The position numbers and the translations under genes were made by a program. 64,000 nt of DNA from Streptomyces rubellomurinus (lineage in GTDB: Bacteria > Actinomycetota > Actinomycetes > Streptomycetales > Streptomycetaceae). The notes beneath the pieces were generated by a model. The model was not told the DNA's origin. It saw only the letters and a list, made by a program, of their open reading frames with translations, and searched no databases. Location: assembly GCF_000961885.1 (NCBI RefSeq), contig NZ_JZKH01000001.1, positions 124,001-188,000 of the forward strand. The letters are read 5' to 3'. Positions 44,001 through 52,856 of the stretch are shown here, piece by piece. Positions within the stretch are counted from its first letter, which is position 1; every line of letters starts with the position of its first letter.

Positions 44001-46516
44001 AGGAGGTACTGACTGGCCGGGCGCTGGCCATGTACCGGCGCGGCCTCCTCGCCGATCTGACCGAGGCTTACTACCTGAACGAGGACGAAGACGGCACGGG
44101 CTTTCACGAAGACGGGATCCGGCACCACACTGCCCGCGGGCTCGGTGTGACCCCACTCGCCGCCTGGTACCGTGGCCCGTTCCTTGCGCTGTTCCAGTCG
44201 GACTTCCGCAACGGCGTCGCGGTACTCAACCGCATGCTCAACCACGCCGCACTGACGCGTGCACGCACCTTGGCCAGCAGCCACCTCCAGTACGGCTCCC
44301 AGGTAGAGGAGCATGACCTCAATGCCTTCCGCACACGGCTTGACGTCGCGGGCGAGCGCCGGACATACATCGGAGACGAGCACGTCTGGCACTGGTACCG
44401 CGGGACCGGCGTCGGCCCCTACCCCTGTATGAGCGCGCTGCAGGCGCTGGAGCGAATCTGCGACCAACTGATCGAAGCGAACACCTCCCTGGAACGGATC
44501 ATCGCCATCCTGCTGGAGGGCTGCGAGAACCTGGCCATGGTTGGCCTGATCGTGAGCCTTCTCGTCCGCCACCTGGAACGCGCCGACCGCCTGCTGGACC
44601 GGTACCTCACCGAACCGGACATCTGGCACCTGGAGTTCGGACGCGTCGTCAGCGAAGCTGGCGGCCTGGGGGCGGCGCCCTCCGACGGGCTGACCGCTCC
44701 CGAACGTCGCCGCTGGTCCCTGCGGGAAGCGGCTATGACGATGGTGCTGCACGCAAACGACCAGCGTGCGGAGGAGCTGCGACTGGTCGGCCAGGAGCTC
44801 ATCGCAACGGCCAGGCGAATGGTCGAGGAGGAACTCGGCGAGACCGACGACCAAGTCATCCAGGACGAGCTGACGGCCGTGCGCGGGTGGGCGAGCAGCC
44901 TGGACCGCAGCACCTACCAAGCGCAGCGGGTCGAAGGGGGCGTCGAGATCCAGAGCACGCCCCCAAGTGACGTCGTCGAGGCCCTACAGGCCAAGAACGT
45001 CGAGTCGGCACGCGCTCACGAGGCCATGCGGCTCAACGTCCGCTACTACGTCAACCCCAAGAACGGCAACACCGAGACCCTCACGGCGCAGGACCTGATC
45101 GCCGACCTCGCCGCAGCCTGCGACCTGCTCGAGAACCCACCCGACCCCGACTCGAGTAGTCAGTGGGATGCACCCGCCGCAGTAGCCGCCGCAGCGCTCA
45201 CTGCGCATGTCATCAACGGCGTCGATCTGCCCGTCGACTCACTGCTCTTCGCCGCCGACACGCTTCTGCGCATCGGCCAGGGCGCAGGATCACCGCGCCC
45301 GTTCGAGTTCGAGGAGACATACTTCGAGCAGGGAGCGGACCGCCATGCTGCGCGGGCCCTGCCCCTACTCCTTCTGCCTGGCGCAGCGCGGCTCCGTGCC
45401 CAGCTCGACGGCAAGGACGGGTCTGCGACGTACTACCAGACGGCCAGCGCGGCGGGGAAGCTGGGGAATGCCGTAGCCAACGAAGTGCGCGTGCATCTGG
45501 CGCGTGGCCTCGACCAACTCTGGCGCACCAACTGCACAACCGATGACAGCGTCTGCCACCACGAGACCGCATTCGAGCTCGCGGTCGAGACGATGCGGGA
45601 CTGTGTCCTTGGCGAATGGGACCCCCAGACCGGCCGGCGCAAGCCCGCCACACTCGACGACCCCATCGCACGCTCACTGGCGGAAGTAACCGCGGACTCC
45701 ATCCACGAAGCGCGCCTCGATGGGGCGATCAGGGCCCTCGGGCCGGCAGCAGCTGCACAGACCTGCGTCTCGGACCGGGCTCGCGAACTCCTGAATACAG
45801 TCCTCGCAACGCAGCGCCGCTCACTGCTAGCCTCCGAGAACGACCGGGACCACCGCGGCACCCGCGCCTTGATCGCGGCACGGGCACTTCTCTCTCTCGC
45901 CAGCACAGGCGAGGACGCCCCCGTCATCCAGCACATCGATGCGTATGCTGACCACGGGACGCGCTTGGGCAGTTTCCTGAGCGCGCTGGCGGCTGCCGCC
46001 GAAGAGTCAGCGGACGCAGGAGCCGTCGCGCGCCGGATGTGGCCGGCCGTCATTACGCATGTGATGGACCTGCAAGCCGACGGCCACTCGCCCTTCATGG
46101 GCCGACGTGACTACGGATCGGCCCTGGCCTCCCTCCTGCCGAACAGCGCCGCCGAAGTCACCTACCTCTACCGGGAAGTGCAAGGCGAGCCCATCATCTG
46201 GTGGGACCCGCTGGCCTGGCGGGACGCCGTCGCACGGTGGTTGCCGATCACTCAAGGCAGTGCCGCATGCGTGGACCAGCTTATCGGCTTCATCAGGCCA
46301 CTACCGGCTGAGGACCAAGCGCGCGTCGGCCTCCCGTGGGTGGCGGACCTGGTGCTCGCGCATCCGGGAAAAGCAGCACGCACCTATCTGCTCGCCTCCT
46401 GGCTGATTGAACTGCGCCAGACCGTGGCCGACGTGGGCATGACGGAGGACTGGCAACGGGTCGTCGACGCCTTGGTGGTTGCGGGGCTGTCCCGGCTCGC
46501 ACCGTACTCCGAATAG
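41096..46516 (+). CDS. wHTH / nuclease-like / STAND NTPase defence protein, 1806 aa
   Basis: A giant multidomain protein. Residues ~17-80 form a winged helix-turn-helix (PPSGRMLAQDLGISPTTATA, then ALERLREAGF). Residues ~112-250 resemble the Cap4/DUF4297 nuclease domain (TFERKVAVQYLAHLLLGTG, VGVEFQRAPEHSADDLVI), but the expected Q-x-K reads AVRR. A P-loop NTPase follows: Walker A RGDSGVGKSAL (K435), Walker B RLLLIDGADAL (~490). The C-terminal ~1000 residues are long helical sequence, presumably a ligand sensor as in Avs-type STANDs. The ATG at 41096 follows a palindrome. A hairpin ends the gene. It stands alone in the operon. Domain calls from motifs; sensor and trigger unknown. Confidence 0.7.
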   Translation: MEAMLPFVTSTVDLLSGMLGENAYAALEALAGATVPPSGRMLAQDLGISPTTATAALERLREAGFATSSKVGRANRWHLTTDNETLRAWLEETRSDAAADVAAGVSPYATGGGGVTFERKVAVQYLAHLLLGTGATELGDSRTVVGVEFQRAPEHSADDLVIRAARADEVEPSLVLALAVRRAPDLVQSNEASRKLIGTLVQEVVNTPTGGPEYRAGLVVAGRQEHTEQLALLAAEAFVHKDAPSFFGLIRTHRKFPAGVRTRLRHLEGLVKLALPELGTAAPDSRLVEQRTWELLSRLTVLMPRLETPDELDWGPMTNSLILKARGTDLYGAMRLQERLVALAAEYAPKAASVDLGLLRRHCHEVLDSATRRHQPGWAMLARLHQSAVASVSDAISGDGRKVHLERRDTADQLLQVVQSSAAAVVVRGDSGVGKSALAVRTIADAALDPDVLQALCIDLRSLPGTGVELESALRTSLATLLGELSAPQRLLLIDGADALVEGKASVFFYLVDAAVQADVKVVAVTANDAQQVVHDTLSDRVGGDIASFEVPSLTDAQVAEVTAVFSELSALAEQPRSRELLRRPVVVDLLVRGRVTATPLNDADAMHQVWNGLVLRKAHPERGLPEARSITLLRLAALELGLGDALDVMGTIDATALAGLRQDGLLRTDPDDPFTIGPRFAHDEVRRYAIARLLLTTASPTARLLEAGVPRWTLGAARLASQAFLAQPNSPRNPLRGRFTGLQDAFDRLVTEGHGDRWGDVPGEALLTLGAPDPVLRDAWPTLRAEPDTGMRRLLRLVDQRLRNGAGLVRIDAVEPLIALLLEGEEPWQQGKHVQGALRDWLHAVTLAGTPAGYPLRVKLHDRLVAACAEADRRFHEQQAAAATAQAALPPEEVEAERQHLEKQRLLFMGRGRRRTPRPTRPEIPREIADDLLLELMALLGPDLGEDGEVLLRRVAHDAPAWVGPTVEEVLTGRALAMYRRGLLADLTEAYYLNEDEDGTGFHEDGIRHHTARGLGVTPLAAWYRGPFLALFQSDFRNGVAVLNRMLNHAALTRARTLASSHLQYGSQVEEHDLNAFRTRLDVAGERRTYIGDEHVWHWYRGTGVGPYPCMSALQALERICDQLIEANTSLERIIAILLEGCENLAMVGLIVSLLVRHLERADRLLDRYLTEPDIWHLEFGRVVSEAGGLGAAPSDGLTAPERRRWSLREAAMTMVLHANDQRAEELRLVGQELIATARRMVEEELGETDDQVIQDELTAVRGWASSLDRSTYQAQRVEGGVEIQSTPPSDVVEALQAKNVESARAHEAMRLNVRYYVNPKNGNTETLTAQDLIADLAAACDLLENPPDPDSSSQWDAPAAVAAAALTAHVINGVDLPVDSLLFAADTLLRIGQGAGSPRPFEFEETYFEQGADRHAARALPLLLLPGAARLRAQLDGKDGSATYYQTASAAGKLGNAVANEVRVHLARGLDQLWRTNCTTDDSVCHHETAFELAVETMRDCVLGEWDPQTGRRKPATLDDPIARSLAEVTADSIHEARLDGAIRALGPAAAAQTCVSDRARELLNTVLATQRRSLLASENDRDHRGTRALIAARALLSLASTGEDAPVIQHIDAYADHGTRLGSFLSALAAAAEESADAGAVARRMWPAVITHVMDLQADGHSPFMGRRDYGSALASLLPNSAAEVTYLYREVQGEPIIWWDPLAWRDAVARWLPITQGSAACVDQLIGFIRPLPAEDQARVGLPWVADLVLAHPGKAARTYLLASWLIELRQTVADVGMTEDWQRVVDALVVAGLSRLAPYSE

Positions 46517-46941
46517 CCAGACCGGAGCCGGCGAAGCACCTTCCGTCGAAGGTGATGCGAACGGCTTCTCCAGCTCCTGTGCTGGCGAGCCAGCACAGGA
46601 GCCGCTGGTCGCCTGGCCTGACTCCCGTGACAGACTAGGATTCTGAGATCCTCGGAAACCTCCGATAGTTCGCCAACGATCCCCGGATCGACCGAGCATT
46701 CGTCGAGGACCGGTGGAGCCGTGCTCGAACACGACGGCCGGGACTCCCACTTCGCCCTGGCGGAACCCGCTCTGCCCCTGCCCCGCCAAGCATGACCTCG
46801 ATACCATCGCTGCACTGCACACGGTCTGCATGCCCGCTGCCGCCGCCGAGTCCGCATTTCTCCCAACATTCCGACTTCGCCTGGTCCGAGCTGATGTTGG
46901 GAGACCCGGTCGCTCTCGACGGGTGCCTGTCAGCCGCCGGG
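46517..46941. other. Convergent intergenic region
   Basis: 425 bp between convergent genes, holding the terminator at 46573-46602. Elsewhere no gene is supported; short open stretches on both strands have unusual composition. Possible trace of decayed sequence. Confidence 0.4.
46573..46602. terminator. Hairpin terminator
   Basis: Perfect 13-bp inverted repeat (arms 46573-46585 and 46590-46602) with a 4-base loop, 57 bp after the STAND gene. Confidence 0.85.
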
Positions 46942-49900
46942 TCAAAGATGGACGGAAACCGCGGCAATGCCGTTCGGGCTGCCGAAGACAATGGTCGGCT
47001 GGTTGCCGTCCGGACTCGTGGCGTGTGGCTGTTGTACTGCGAGTGCGGTGACCGGGGCTCCTGTGACCAGTCGCAGGACTTCCTCGCCGGCGTGGCAGTC
47101 CCACACCCGGATTGTGGTGTCGTCCGTACCGGCGCTGACGAGGAGGGGCTGGGAGCGATCCTGACGGTGCAGCACCGCCAACGCACCCACCTTGCCTTGG
47201 TGGCCCAGAAGAGCCGGATAAGCTTCCCGCCGAAGGGAGAAGGGATCCCACAGCCTGATCGCGCCATCGGCTCCCCCAGTGACGAGAAGGGGCGCCGGCC
47301 CGGCGGTGAGGAATGCCAGGCTGTGTACGAAACCGATGCGTGAAGGCAGAGCTGTGGTCGGCGCGCCTCCAAGGTGGAGTAGCCGAACCGTCTTGGCGGC
47401 CACGGCCACGAGCGGCTCCTCAGTGCCGGATGATGCCACTGCCAGCGCTCGTACGGGGCCATTGCTGTACCGCCAGTCCATCCGCTCCAACTGCGACCCG
47501 TCGTCCAGGGAGAGGAAGGCGACAGCGGAATCGGTAAATCCGGCGACGATGGCCAAGCCCCGGCCCGGCCGCGCAGGCAGGAAGGCCAGCTGACGAATGT
47601 GGGGATGGTTCGGATAGTCGTTCGCCCCGTGGAGGACCCGCCGCTCCCCGTCTCCTGTCAGCGCGAGCAGCATTCCGTCCGTGTAGGCAACGGCAAGTTC
47701 CGGTGTGTCGGGAGCGACGGCCAGAGCACTGATCCTGCCGTGCGGCTCGTCGATGCCGTCGTGCAAGAGTCGTGTGGGAACACCGGTTTCGGAGGCGTGT
47801 ACCCGGATCCCGCCGTGCTGATCGGAGCTGACGAGGCGGGACGGGCCGGCCGGCTGTGGGACGAGGGCGACATGCTCGGCGGACGGGTCGGTGACGGGTT
47901 CGTACGAGTTGGTGCTGCGCTCGGGGCTCCAGAGACGGATGGTTCCGTCGAGGGAACCCGAGACAAGTAGGGGGCTCGACCTCCTGCCCAGGACCGCAAG
48001 TCCGCGGACCGCTTTCGTGTGTTCGGTCGGCAGAGAGAACACTTGCTCCCCGGTGAAGGTGTCGAAGAGGCGGATGCCTCCGTCGACCCCGCTGCCGACG
48101 GCCAGGAGTGGCTCGTGGTAGTGGTCGTCGTAGAGCGCCATGGAGGCGACCGACTGGCGGATCGGTGCGTGTCGCTGCACCTCACAGGTGACGGGATCGA
48201 AGATCCTCACGCCTTTACCCGATCGGGAGGCAACCGCCAGGCGGGCCTGGCCGTCCCGGTTAGTGAAGGCCTGCAGGGCGGAGGTACCCATGCCTTGGCC
48301 AGTCAGCTGGCCGACGGGCTCGAGGGTGTCCGCGTCAAGAAGCGGCACCTGGTTCCCGTCCTGTCCGATCGCCAGGAGCGACTTCTCCCGGGAGACGGGG
48401 ATCTCTTCCAGCGCGTGCACGACCAGCGGACGGCGGCCATCCGGGCGGACATTCAGCTCGTGGGGCTCATTGAGAACGGCACCGGTGTACGGGTCCACCA
48501 TGAACACGAAGTGCGGGGTGGCGACGGCCAGTCGGGGTCCCCAGTAGCCGCTGGTGGTCAAGGCCAGGGCCCGGATGCGACCGGCCATCAGTTGCCGGGT
48601 GCGACCGGTGTCCGGGTCGCACTGCCACAGGCCCGTGTCGCTGCCGACCACTAGCATCGGGTCCGCCCGCGTCTCCTCCGCTGGCAGGACGACTGCGGCA
48701 CGGACGTAGCGGCCGAGGCCGGTGAGCGGTGCCCCGAAGGGTACGCCGGTACGGGCGTCCCACATGGTGATGGTTCCGTCCGCGTGGCCCGCCGCGATGA
48801 CGGCGGATCCGTCGACCGTGCGGAAGGCGACCAGCTTCCAGATCCCGGTGGTTGTGCCCGCGAGGACGTTGGTGGGCAGCTGGAGACGGTTCCACCGCGG
48901 TGCCAGCGCCGGTAGCCGCGGTGGTGCCCCTTGGTGGGCCGGGAGCCCGGCGTCGCCGGCGCGTTCAGCCAGCGCAAGGCTGTCGGACCGGGCGGCGGGC
49001 GGGGCGTCTCCCAGGAACGGCTCAACGCGGGACCAGGCTGCGAGGCGTTGGGTGGAGGGACCGGCCGTCACGGGCAGTCCTAGGGTGCCCCTGACCCGGC
49101 CTTGGGATTCGAATGGCAGGAACGACGCGGGGACGTGCTCGTCGTCGAGGACGCCCCCGGCGGCTGCGTGGCCGATCAGGTGACGGCGAAGGTAGGGGTG
49201 GGGCGGCTGCTCTGAGCTGTCGGCCAGGAGAGCCGTGAACGCCTCTGTGAGCCGCCGGTGGGCCGGAGTGCCGTCGGGGGCCGGGTCGTCTGTCAGGTGT
49301 TCGAGGCCGGGCAGTGCCTGCGCGACAGGGGTCCGCGCCAGCAGCAGGGTGTGCGGAGCGGTGCGCAGGACCTCTGCGACGCGTTCATGGATGGGCCGGT
49401 AGACGGTTCGGCCGTCCTCGACGGCGGTGGTCAGGTAGCCCGTGAGACGGCTGTCGCGCACCACGCGGATGCAGATGTCGGGCGCCTCGCAGCGCGGTTC
49501 GAGGCCGCGGACGGCGGCGGGCCACACTGTTGCCCAGGGGAGGCCGGCTCCGAGGGCGAACGCCGTCGCGCGCAGGACTGCCAGCAGGTCCTCGGGCCGA
49601 CTTCGGGTGTGTTCGGCGACGTCCGCGAGGTCCTGCCGCAACAGTTCCTCTGTCCCCGCCCTGAGCCGACTGCGCCAGTCCTGGTCGTCCGACGAAGGCA
49701 GGAAGAGGGCGGCATGCAGCTGCTGAGCCGCCAGGCGGGCGTCCAGGAAAGAGGGGGCGACCTCCTGTGCGATGGCGGCGGCGGTCCGGGTGACGGCGTG
49801 GTCATCGCGGTGCAGCAGCCGGGTACCCGTCGCGGGAGTGGCGCGCAGCAGTGCTTCGGCGTAGGCGGCGATGTCGTCCCGGGCGGCGTCGTCGTCGGTG

Positions 49901-51405
49901 CGCAGCAGGGTTCGGGCGCCGGTGGTCTGTTGCAGGAGTTCGAGCAGTCCGCGTCCCTCCTCCTCGACGGCTACCTGGTGTGGCCGGGGGGTACGTGGTG
50001 AGCTGCGGATGCCGAGGATGAGCCGTACGGCGTGCGAGCCGTCGGGGTGCGGGGCGGCCAGTGATCGCAGGACGTCGGTGATGATGCGGCGGGGGTTGCG
50101 TGCCTCGTCGATGCCGTCGACGACCACGGTGAAGGGCCGGCCCCTCGCTGGCGACGCGGTGCGGACGTGCGCGCGCAGGTGTTCGGTGGCGTCGCGGTCG
50201 GCGGGGGCGGATTGGCCGGTGAGGGCCTTGTAGATGGCGGCGGACAGTTCCTGTGGGTCGGTGTTACGGGCCAAAACTGCGGCATCGACGGCGTTCGGGG
50301 CCACTTGGAGGTGCTCGGGGATTGTTTCCACGTAGGGCCGGTATGCGGGGTCCGCGCGGAATCGGGGGTCGCTGAGAGTCACTAGGCGGGCGAGGAGGGC
50401 GCTCTTGCCGGAGCCGGCCTGCCCCGTGACGACGAGCGCGCTGTCGTCACCGGCGAGGAAGTCGTGCATCTCGCTGATGAGTGTGGCGCGGCCGGTGAAG
50501 TACCAGCCCGCGTCTCCGGACATCTGGCCGGTGGCCCGGGTGATCCAGTAGTCGTCAAGTTCGGCTCTGGTCCACCCGACCTGGCTACGGGCATCTTCCA
50601 GCAGAGTGGTGTCGGTGTGTCCGGGATTGGGCAGGCAGGGGGTCGGTTCGCTGGCGGCAAGGCGGCGGCCAACGCTGGACGGCGGCCACAGGACGTGGAC
50701 GTCGGCCATCTCGGCAGGGTCCCAGACCGTGTCCAGAACGGTGCGGAACTCCTCCCAGCTAAGGTGTGAGCGGGCGTAGCCACTGGCCTCGTCGGCGCAG
50801 TGGGCATGGACGGCGGCCAGGGCCGAGGTGAAGGCTCGCAGGCGGGGTGTGCTGTCCTCATTTCCCGCAGCCAGGACGACCAGAGTATGCAGGGCCTTCC
50901 GGTCCGGGTGGAGCGCCTTGAGATGGCAGTTCAGTTCTGCCGCGAGGCGGCCGGAGTAGCAGGAGTCGACCATGACCAGCACGTGCTCGGCCCGGGAGTC
51001 GAGCGCGGCAGTGATGAGTTCGGCGGTCGGGAAGGCCGTGGAGAGCGGCCGTTCCAGTCGCGTGTCGGTCAGGCGCAGGAAGTGTTGCGACCCCTGCGGG
51101 GCCAGGCCGTGGCCTGTGATGTAGATGACGAGGGCCTCGTCCTCGTGGGCGCCGACAAGGTCCTCGTCGATGAGAAAGGCCCGCAGGTCGTGGACACTCT
51201 GCAAAGGTTTGGGCGGATGTGAGGGCGTGAAACGACGTCCGTCGTCCAGGCCGGCGCCGCCCCACCAGTCCTCGACAACCGCTACCTGCGCGCCGATCCC
51301 CGCCCGGAACTTCGTTCGGGCCGCCTGCGTGCCCTCGTCGTACTCGCTAACGGCGATCACGACGAGGCGGCGCCGAAAGGTAGCGGGGACCTGGCCGTCC
51401 GTCAT
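46942..51405 (-). CDS. Caspase-like / STAND NTPase / WD40-repeat protein, 1487 aa
   Basis: Residues 1-250 are a caspase-fold protease with the catalytic dyad H99 (VIYITGHGL) and C149 (VMVDSCYSG). Residues ~300-700 are a STAND-type P-loop NTPase: YFTGR lead-in, Walker A VTGQAGSGKSALL (328-335), Walker B FTVVVDGIDEAR (427-435). From about residue 850 to the end there are WD40 repeats with typical closings (DGTITMWDAR, GTIRLWSPE, GAIRLWDPF, TIRVWDCHA). This is a sensor-switch-effector layout: repeats sense, NTPase assembles, protease acts. ATG 51405 overlaps the stop of the upstream hydrolase gene (ATGA), so both are made together. All catalytic residues seem intact. Confidence 0.85.
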   Translation of the reverse strand: MTDGQVPATFRRRLVVIAVSEYDEGTQAARTKFRAGIGAQVAVVEDWWGGAGLDDGRRFTPSHPPKPLQSVHDLRAFLIDEDLVGAHEDEALVIYITGHGLAPQGSQHFLRLTDTRLERPLSTAFPTAELITAALDSRAEHVLVMVDSCYSGRLAAELNCHLKALHPDRKALHTLVVLAAGNEDSTPRLRAFTSALAAVHAHCADEASGYARSHLSWEEFRTVLDTVWDPAEMADVHVLWPPSSVGRRLAASEPTPCLPNPGHTDTTLLEDARSQVGWTRAELDDYWITRATGQMSGDAGWYFTGRATLISEMHDFLAGDDSALVVTGQAGSGKSALLARLVTLSDPRFRADPAYRPYVETIPEHLQVAPNAVDAAVLARNTDPQELSAAIYKALTGQSAPADRDATEHLRAHVRTASPARGRPFTVVVDGIDEARNPRRIITDVLRSLAAPHPDGSHAVRLILGIRSSPRTPRPHQVAVEEEGRGLLELLQQTTGARTLLRTDDDAARDDIAAYAEALLRATPATGTRLLHRDDHAVTRTAAAIAQEVAPSFLDARLAAQQLHAALFLPSSDDQDWRSRLRAGTEELLRQDLADVAEHTRSRPEDLLAVLRATAFALGAGLPWATVWPAAVRGLEPRCEAPDICIRVVRDSRLTGYLTTAVEDGRTVYRPIHERVAEVLRTAPHTLLLARTPVAQALPGLEHLTDDPAPDGTPAHRRLTEAFTALLADSSEQPPHPYLRRHLIGHAAAGGVLDDEHVPASFLPFESQGRVRGTLGLPVTAGPSTQRLAAWSRVEPFLGDAPPAARSDSLALAERAGDAGLPAHQGAPPRLPALAPRWNRLQLPTNVLAGTTTGIWKLVAFRTVDGSAVIAAGHADGTITMWDARTGVPFGAPLTGLGRYVRAAVVLPAEETRADPMLVVGSDTGLWQCDPDTGRTRQLMAGRIRALALTTSGYWGPRLAVATPHFVFMVDPYTGAVLNEPHELNVRPDGRRPLVVHALEEIPVSREKSLLAIGQDGNQVPLLDADTLEPVGQLTGQGMGTSALQAFTNRDGQARLAVASRSGKGVRIFDPVTCEVQRHAPIRQSVASMALYDDHYHEPLLAVGSGVDGGIRLFDTFTGEQVFSLPTEHTKAVRGLAVLGRRSSPLLVSGSLDGTIRLWSPERSTNSYEPVTDPSAEHVALVPQPAGPSRLVSSDQHGGIRVHASETGVPTRLLHDGIDEPHGRISALAVAPDTPELAVAYTDGMLLALTGDGERRVLHGANDYPNHPHIRQLAFLPARPGRGLAIVAGFTDSAVAFLSLDDGSQLERMDWRYSNGPVRALAVASSGTEEPLVAVAAKTVRLLHLGGAPTTALPSRIGFVHSLAFLTAGPAPLLVTGGADGAIRLWDPFSLRREAYPALLGHQGKVGALAVLHRQDRSQPLLVSAGTDDTTIRVWDCHAGEEVLRLVTGAPVTALAVQQPHATSPDGNQPTIVFGSPNGIAAVSVHL

Positions 51406-52310
51406 GTCCACGTGCCGGTGACGGCCCGGGCCACAGGGACGGTACGCAAGTATCGGGTTGCGGCGTGCGGATCGATGCGGCCGTTGTCGACGTGGACGTC
51501 AAGAACGGCGGGCGCCGCTGCGGCCAAGCCCGCGCCGCCGGTGATGACGTCCCCGGGGTCGAACACGTTCACCCACCTGATGTGTGGCGGCAGCGCCATC
51601 GCCTCCCCATCGGGTACCGCGAGGCCGCGCCGCACGGTGGGGATCGCGAGGGGTGAGCCGCAGGTCACGAAGGTATGCAGGGCGGCCCCCGCCGCGCCCG
51701 GTGCGGCGATCTCCCCTCGCCGGATCAGGTCGTAGGCGATCACGCTGCCCAGGGAATGGCCGATGAGGACACTGGTGTGCTCGCTCGCGGCCTCGGTCAC
51801 GTGGGCGCGCACCTGGGCAGCGAGATCCGACCGGGTCAGGTACAGGTGCACCTCGCGTAGCGCGCCGATGAGCTTTGCGACCGCCCCGCCGGGCTTGCGG
51901 CGGTCGTAAGCCATCGCGATGCGGGTGACGCTCGCTGGCCACAGCTTGGGCAGGCCCAGCGTCGTCGGGTCCGTCCGGGCCGCATAGGCGCGTTCCTCGC
52001 TTGTCAACAGGTCATCGAGGGCCTGGCTCACGAACGCCTCCTCGTCCGCGGTGAACGGGGTTAGGTCGGTGGGCACCAGGTCGCCGCCGCTCAGGCTGCC
52101 AGTTTTCTGAGCCAGCAGGGCCGTCCAGTGGGGGACTTCCACCGCGGGCACGGCCGGCGGCCGGTCCTGAGAGTCAGCCGTGCTCCGCAGGCCGCCGACG
52201 CCTCGTTCGAGGGCCTCGGTCCAGTCCTTCGTCAGCTCACGCTGCGATGTCCTGCCCTGCCGGATCCCGTGCACTCCGAGCACATGCTGCCGTTCCACCC
52301 GCTCGCCCAC
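51402..52310 (-). CDS. Alpha/beta serine hydrolase coupled to the caspase gene
   Basis: A 302-residue serine hydrolase with the nucleophile elbow LIGHSLGSVIAYDL (S186), a probable aspartate in VNVFDPGDVITGG (D251 or D254), and a histidine in DPHAATRYL (H282). The N-terminus starts HVLGVHGIRQG, a lipase-like HG oxyanion motif. It has no signal peptide, so it works in the cytosol. GTG 52310 was chosen as the start because GGAG lies five bases upstream. The overlap with the caspase gene suggests a partner, either substrate (activated by cleavage) or second effector, for example acting on membrane lipids. That role is inferred. Confidence 0.75.
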   Translation of the reverse strand: MGERVERQHVLGVHGIRQGRTSQRELTKDWTEALERGVGGLRSTADSQDRPPAVPAVEVPHWTALLAQKTGSLSGGDLVPTDLTPFTADEEAFVSQALDDLLTSEERAYAARTDPTTLGLPKLWPASVTRIAMAYDRRKPGGAVAKLIGALREVHLYLTRSDLAAQVRAHVTEAASEHTSVLIGHSLGSVIAYDLIRRGEIAAPGAAGAALHTFVTCGSPLAIPTVRRGLAVPDGEAMALPPHIRWVNVFDPGDVITGGAGLAAAAPAVLDVHVDNGRIDPHAATRYLRTVPVARAVTGTWT

Positions 52311-52341
52311 CCCTCACTCCGCCGTCACACCACGGTGAGGG
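52311..52341. promoter_or_regulatory. Inverted repeat before the hydrolase-caspase operon
   Basis: CCCTCAC (52311-52317) and GTGAGGG (52335-52341), 17 bp apart, directly upstream of the GTG at 52310. On the minus strand TAGAGT (52345-52350) could be a -10 box. Possible operator; no dedicated regulator gene is present. Confidence 0.4.
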
Positions 52342-52629
52342 ACCACTCTATGGCCCGGGTGCCCAAGCGATCATCCCTCCATGGCCCTCGGCCTGCCGGT
52401 AGCCGACAGACCGGATCCTGACGGCAGGAGAAAACCGCTTCACCCTGGCTTTGGCGGCATCGGCTGACGGTCGCGCCTCCGGCCGAGCCGTCAGAGGCTC
52501 CCGGGGCGCACTGCCTTCAGAATCCAGCGGTTCCGGCTCCTACTCCGGCGTCTGTTCGCGCTTGGTCAGCGCTGGCTTCGTTGTGAAGGTCGCGGAACTG
52601 CGGTGCGGACGGCACAATAACTTCCCACT

Positions 52630-52764
52630 GTGCATTCTGTTCCTGCGGCTTGCACCATCCGCGAGGCCGCCGAGCACCTGGCCGAGGTCCTCGCCCGTCC
52701 GCGGTTGCCTGCCATCGTCCTTGCGGTGCGCCGTACTGGCTGCCACTGCGTCGACTACCGGTAG
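52630..52764 (+). CDS. Possible small protein, 44 aa
   Basis: A short open frame starting at GTG 52630 that encodes TIREAAEHLAEVLARPRLPA and ends VLAVRRTGCHCVDYR, with protein-like composition and codon use. No ribosome binding site is apparent, and an upstream in-frame stop makes it a separate short ORF or a relic of a longer gene. The terminator at 52815 follows. Low confidence. The remainder of 52342-52856 shows no other gene. Confidence 0.25.
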   Translation: MHSVPAACTIREAAEHLAEVLARPRLPAIVLAVRRTGCHCVDYR

Positions 52765-52814
52765 CTCTCCCGGCACGCAACCGGTACATCCGGCAATCCG
52801 GCAGCGGTAACAGC

Positions 52815-52847
52815 GCGGCCCCGGCCTCTTTCAGGGGCCGGGGCCGC
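52815..52847. terminator. Hairpin terminator
   Basis: Perfect 12-bp inverted repeat (52815-52826 and 52836-52847) with a 9-base loop, at the 3' end of the minus-strand DUF3223 gene. Confidence 0.8.
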
Positions 52848-52856
52848 AGACGGCGA

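Noticed and set aside
41096..46516. Assignment to a specific Avs type
   Set aside because: The C-terminal part could be an Avs-like sensor, but I cannot place it in any known type by eye, and the N-terminal domain does not match a standard Avs effector.
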